Assembly: GCA_027064745.1 (NCBI GenBank)
Contig: JAMOPD010000313.1
Location: forward strand, 1-8,635
Reading direction: 5' to 3'
DNA: 8,635 bases
From: Thermococcaceae archaeon
Lineage (GTDB): Archaea; Methanobacteriota_B; Thermococci; Thermococcales; Thermococcaceae
Shown: in pieces, positions 6,255-8,635 of the stretch
How the letters are laid out: the number at the start of each line of letters is the position of its first letter
Position numbering within the stretch: position 1 is the first letter of the stretch
Translations under genes and position numbers: made by a program
The notes under the pieces: model-generated
What the model saw: only the letters and a program-made list of their open reading frames with translations
Databases searched by the model: none
What the model was told of the DNA's origin: nothing

Positions 6255-7292
6255 TTAACTGACCTTAAAAACTACGACTTTTCCATCAACACGCTGAGCC
6301 ACTATGTACTCTCCGCGAATGAATATCTTAGTAGATAGGAGCTTCGCTTTATAGCACCTAAATCCCTCATTACTATAAACACAGAAACCGCTCTCACGCT
6401 TTCCTCCATATGTATTCACAACATATGCAAAAGCACTTTGATCACACCCAATGCTAATCGACTCTGCATCCAACATAATTTTATCCGTGAGTGGACTTTC
6501 TATTAGCTTCTCAAGCTCCCCATCGAATGATAAAATGAGCATTCTAGCGTTGTATGTTATTCCGTAGAGCCTGCTATTATCTGCATAAAGACATGCGAAA
6601 GCTTTATCCTCGGGTGTTAGAGGGTATTCCCATAATAGTGCTCCAGCGTTATTAAACGCATAAAGCTTCCCAGAGTAGATGTCTCCCAAGGCTTCACCCC
6701 CATCAGCTATGAAAACTTTGTTCCCAGCAATTTCAAAAGTTTTTACTGGGAAATCACTTGTAAAGTTAAATATTATCCTCCCCTTCTCAACATAGAAAAC
6801 CTCCCTTCCAGTTGTTGAACCCAGAATCATTTTGTTGCCTATTTTTAGTACCTGCGGTGTGCTTCCATTTGGTATTGAAGTTGATGAACATTCATAATGA
6901 TGGCAAATGTGATATATAATTGCTGAAACTGGAGACTTGTTTTCAATCTGGATAAAAAGCGTGTAATTCCCAAAATCAAATCCTGCATAGATAATGGTTT
7001 GGATTTCTTTGATTTCATCGCTCCTTAGATTAAGGTTATAAAGGGTATTTCTCTTCACAAATGAAAGAAGCTCGCCAATGAGGTAAGGATTTCTACCTTC
7101 AATCTCCCGAATCCTATCACCACTTGTAATATTCAGAAGGACTATGTTCCCGTTGTTATGACATACCACATAATTATCAAAAACCCCAATTAGGGAGCAG
7201 TCTCTACTCCAAAGAGCCTGAGGCTGGTTTGAATGCATAATAGCCATTGAAACAAGCAACAAAAGAAAAAGAAAAACTATATTCTTTCTCAC
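6255..7292 (-). CDS. Secreted beta-propeller-like protein with eight cysteines, unknown function
   Basis: Not recognised as a named family. The 345-residue product begins with MRKN and a hydrophobic stretch (about 5-19) ending near HSNQPQA, a likely Sec signal peptide. The rest is beta-rich with short repeated strands ending in Gly/Asp turns. GKLYAFNNAGALLWEY (208-223) resembles a PQQ-type propeller blade, and GNIVLLNITSGDRI (48-61) and GKVVVFKVS (337-345) look like further blade strands. The mature part has exactly eight cysteines (32, 44, 130, 135, 234, 283, 304, 313), suggesting disulfide stabilisation outside the cell. The start is GTG 7290-7292 with GGAGG inside the last codons of the ATPase gene, whose stop is only 3 bp upstream, so it is co-transcribed with the ABC transporter. 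The stop faces the stop of the broken DIP synthase at 2 bp. A role as an accessory to sugar uptake is possible but unproven. Confidence 0.75.
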   Translation of the reverse strand: MRKNIVFLFLLLLVSMAIMHSNQPQALWSRDCSLIGVFDNYVVCHNNGNIVLLNITSGDRIREIEGRNPYLIGELLSFVKRNTLYNLNLRSDEIKEIQTIIYAGFDFGNYTLFIQIENKSPVSAIIYHICHHYECSSTSIPNGSTPQVLKIGNKMILGSTTGREVFYVEKGRIIFNFTSDFPVKTFEIAGNKVFIADGGEALGDIYSGKLYAFNNAGALLWEYPLTPEDKAFACLYADNSRLYGITYNARMLILSFDGELEKLIESPLTDKIMLDAESISIGCDQSAFAYVVNTYGGKRESGFCVYSNEGFRCYKAKLLSTKIFIRGEYIVAQRVDGKVVVFKVS

Positions 7293-7295
7293 TTA

Positions 7296-8381
7296 TTACT
7301 CCTCCAGAAACTCCAAGGCTTTCTCTGTCTTTTTATCGAAAAGAACAACTCTGTCTTCCCTGAGCTTCACCGTCACCTTTTCCCCAAAGCTGAAGTGCTC
7401 TCCCTCAGGTGCAAACACCTTAACAAAGGCACCGTTGACCGAAACCGTGACAATCTGCTCCCTTCCCAGGGGCTCGAAAGAGTAGACCTCCCCCGCGAGG
7501 CCTTCCATCTTTTTCCCGACAATCTCTGCATCATGTGGCCTGAAGCCAAGGAGCACTTCCTTTATACCGAGCTTTTCGATTAGCTTCCTATACTGAGCAG
7601 GCACAGGAATCTTGCTGCCATAAACATTCAGATGGCCATTTTCAACTTCCGCGTCAACAAAGTTCATCGGCGGATTTCCAAGGAACCCTCCAACGAACTT
7701 GTATTTTGGCTTGTAGTAGACCTCATCTGGAGTCCCAACTTGAAGTATTTTCCCTTCCCTAATCACAGCTATTCTGTCAGCCATTGCTAATGCCTCAGCT
7801 TGGTCATGGGTAACGTAAACTGCCGTAATGCCTAGTTCCTTCTGTAACCTCTTCAGCTCCGCTCTAACCTCAATTCTAAGTAAAGCATCTAAGTTGCTTA
7901 GGGGTTCGTCCAAGAGCAAAACATCTGGCTCCTTGACTAAAGCTCTTGCTATTGCAACTCTCTGCTGCTGACCACCACTGAGCTGCCATGGATACCTCTC
8001 GAGCAGATCCTCTATGTGGAGCATCTGGGAAACTTCCCTAACTTTTACGTTAATCTCAGATTTTGGAACTTTTCTCAGCTCAAGTGGAAACGCTATGTTG
8101 TCAAAAACTTTCATATGGGGATATAGAGCCCAGTTCTGGAAGACAAGGCCAACATTTCTATCTTTTGGTGGAGTCTCTGTGATATCCCGGTCGTCAAAGT
8201 AAATCCTTCCACTTGTCGGTTTATAGATTCCCGCTATTGTGTAGAGGAGCGTTGACTTTCCACTTCCTGAAGGGCCCAGCAAAGCCATAAATTCTCTATC
8301 ATCGATTTTCAGATTGATATTATCCAGAGCCGTGAACCCTCCAAATTTTTTGGTTATATTTTCGAGAGTGATCCTGACCAT
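7296..8381 (-). CDS. MalK/UgpC-type sugar ABC transporter ATP-binding protein
   Basis: This 361-residue ATPase energises a CUT1-type carbohydrate importer at the inner face of the membrane. Numbered from the chosen start, Walker A GPSGSGKST is at 36-44, the Q-loop VFQNWALYP near 80-88 and the ABC signature LSGGQQQR at 134-141. Walker B LLLDEP ends with Asp158-Glu159, the D-loop is NLDA, and His192 lies in VTHDQ. The C-terminal ~130 residues form the TOBE/OB-like regulatory part (LGFRPHDAEIV, VYSFEPLGREQIV). The length matches MalK-type proteins. I chose ATG 8379-8381 because GGTGAT (8386-8391) stands four bases upstream, like other genes here; ATG 8385-8387 and GTG 8388-8390 are in-frame alternatives that overlap the permease stop. 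The substrate cannot be read from the ATPase; family members serve maltose, trehalose, glycerol-3-phosphate or other oligosaccharides. Confidence 0.93.
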   Translation of the reverse strand: MVRITLENITKKFGGFTALDNINLKIDDREFMALLGPSGSGKSTLLYTIAGIYKPTSGRIYFDDRDITETPPKDRNVGLVFQNWALYPHMKVFDNIAFPLELRKVPKSEINVKVREVSQMLHIEDLLERYPWQLSGGQQQRVAIARALVKEPDVLLLDEPLSNLDALLRIEVRAELKRLQKELGITAVYVTHDQAEALAMADRIAVIREGKILQVGTPDEVYYKPKYKFVGGFLGNPPMNFVDAEVENGHLNVYGSKIPVPAQYRKLIEKLGIKEVLLGFRPHDAEIVGKKMEGLAGEVYSFEPLGREQIVTVSVNGAFVKVFAPEGEHFSFGEKVTVKLREDRVVLFDKKTEKALEFLEE

Positions 8382-8386
8382 TTCCA

Positions 8387-8635
8387 TCACCCCTTAATTC
8401 CACCCGAATATCCTTGCAGGAGTAATTGCTGGGCCGTGATAAAGAAAATTATTGTCGGAAGCAGATAGAGTGTCCCGGCAGCAGCTATTAAGGGCATGTG
8501 AGAATACTCAGCCTCGATGTTTGCCTCGATGAACGTCGCAAGGGTTTGATCGATGAGGAATGTCCTCACGTAGATTATATCCTGCCAGCCAGCCAAAAAT
8601 GCAAACAGAGCAACCGCCAGTATGCCGGGCTTTAT
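8387..8635 (-). CDS. MalG-type sugar ABC transporter permease (C-terminal part, runs off the window)
   Basis: The last 82 codons of a membrane permease are visible; the frame is open to base 8635. It reads IKPGILAVALFAFLAGW, which follows the expected position of the EAA coupling loop and enters a membrane helix. Next comes a loop with EYSHMPLIAAAGTLY, then a last membrane helix (YLLPTIIFFITAQQLLL) and the tail GYSGGIKG. The final QxxxxxGxxxGxxKG pattern and the order permease then ATPase are typical of MalG-like inner-membrane components of CUT1 importers. The stop TGA (8387-8389) overlaps or abuts the possible starts of the ATPase gene, implying one operon. The TTG near 8596 is internal and not a start. 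The rest of the operon (second permease, binding protein, regulator) would lie to the right. Confidence 0.88.
   Translation of the reverse strand: MKPGILAVALFAFLAGWQDIIYVRTFLIDQTLATFIEANIEAEYSHMPLIAAAGTLYLLPTIIFFITAQQLLLQGYSGGIKG

Noticed and set aside
1..8635. CRISPR arrays, tRNA, rRNA or box C/D RNA genes
   Set aside because: No regularly spaced repeats, cloverleaf-like segments or paired C/D boxes were found by eye in the intergenic stretches.

Overview
The window looks like a hyperthermophilic euryarchaeon of the order Thermococcales (Thermococcus, Pyrococcus or Palaeococcus). The basis is a CGP-CTERM surface-anchoring tail on the first protein, a fused inositol-phosphate cytidylyltransferase/di-myo-inositol-phosphate (DIP) synthase locus, archaeal Shine-Dalgarno sites close to GGAGGTGAT placed 3-4 bases before starts, tight gene packing and a moderate-to-low GC content judged by eye. 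The genus cannot be fixed from the sequence alone.

Left part: positions 2-1654 are the 3' end of a surface protein gene. It has about 52-residue propeller-type repeats, a large unassigned beta-rich domain and the CGP-CTERM tail. Positions 1720-2727 are a dead insertion sequence of IS1595 (ISXO2-like) type, with imperfect 25-26 bp terminal inverted repeats around a transposase gene broken in at least five places. This element fills almost all of the gene-free stretch 1655-2837.

Middle: on the minus strand, positions 4173-2838 hold three overlapping genes: a VapB-like antitoxin, a PIN-domain toxin and a DUF72 (YecE-like) protein. Next on the same strand is a Dph6-family N-type ATP pyrophosphatase (4904-4230), divergently arranged with the DIP synthesis gene on the plus strand (from 4996). 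The cytidylyltransferase half of that gene is intact. The membrane-bound DIP-phosphate synthase half is broken by a +1 frameshift, a -1 frameshift and an amber codon, although its complete CDP-alcohol phosphotransferase motif is still legible. If real, the cell could not make the heat-stress solute DIP by this route.

Right part: on the minus strand, the end of a MalG-type sugar ABC permease overlaps or abuts a MalK-type ATPase gene. A secreted, eight-cysteine beta-propeller-like protein gene follows 3 bp later. This is one transcription unit facing the broken DIP gene, with 2 bp between the stop codons.

No complete new defence or genetic system is evident. The strongest leads are the disrupted DIP synthase fusion, the translationally coupled toxin-antitoxin/DUF72 unit, and the uncharacterised propeller proteins.
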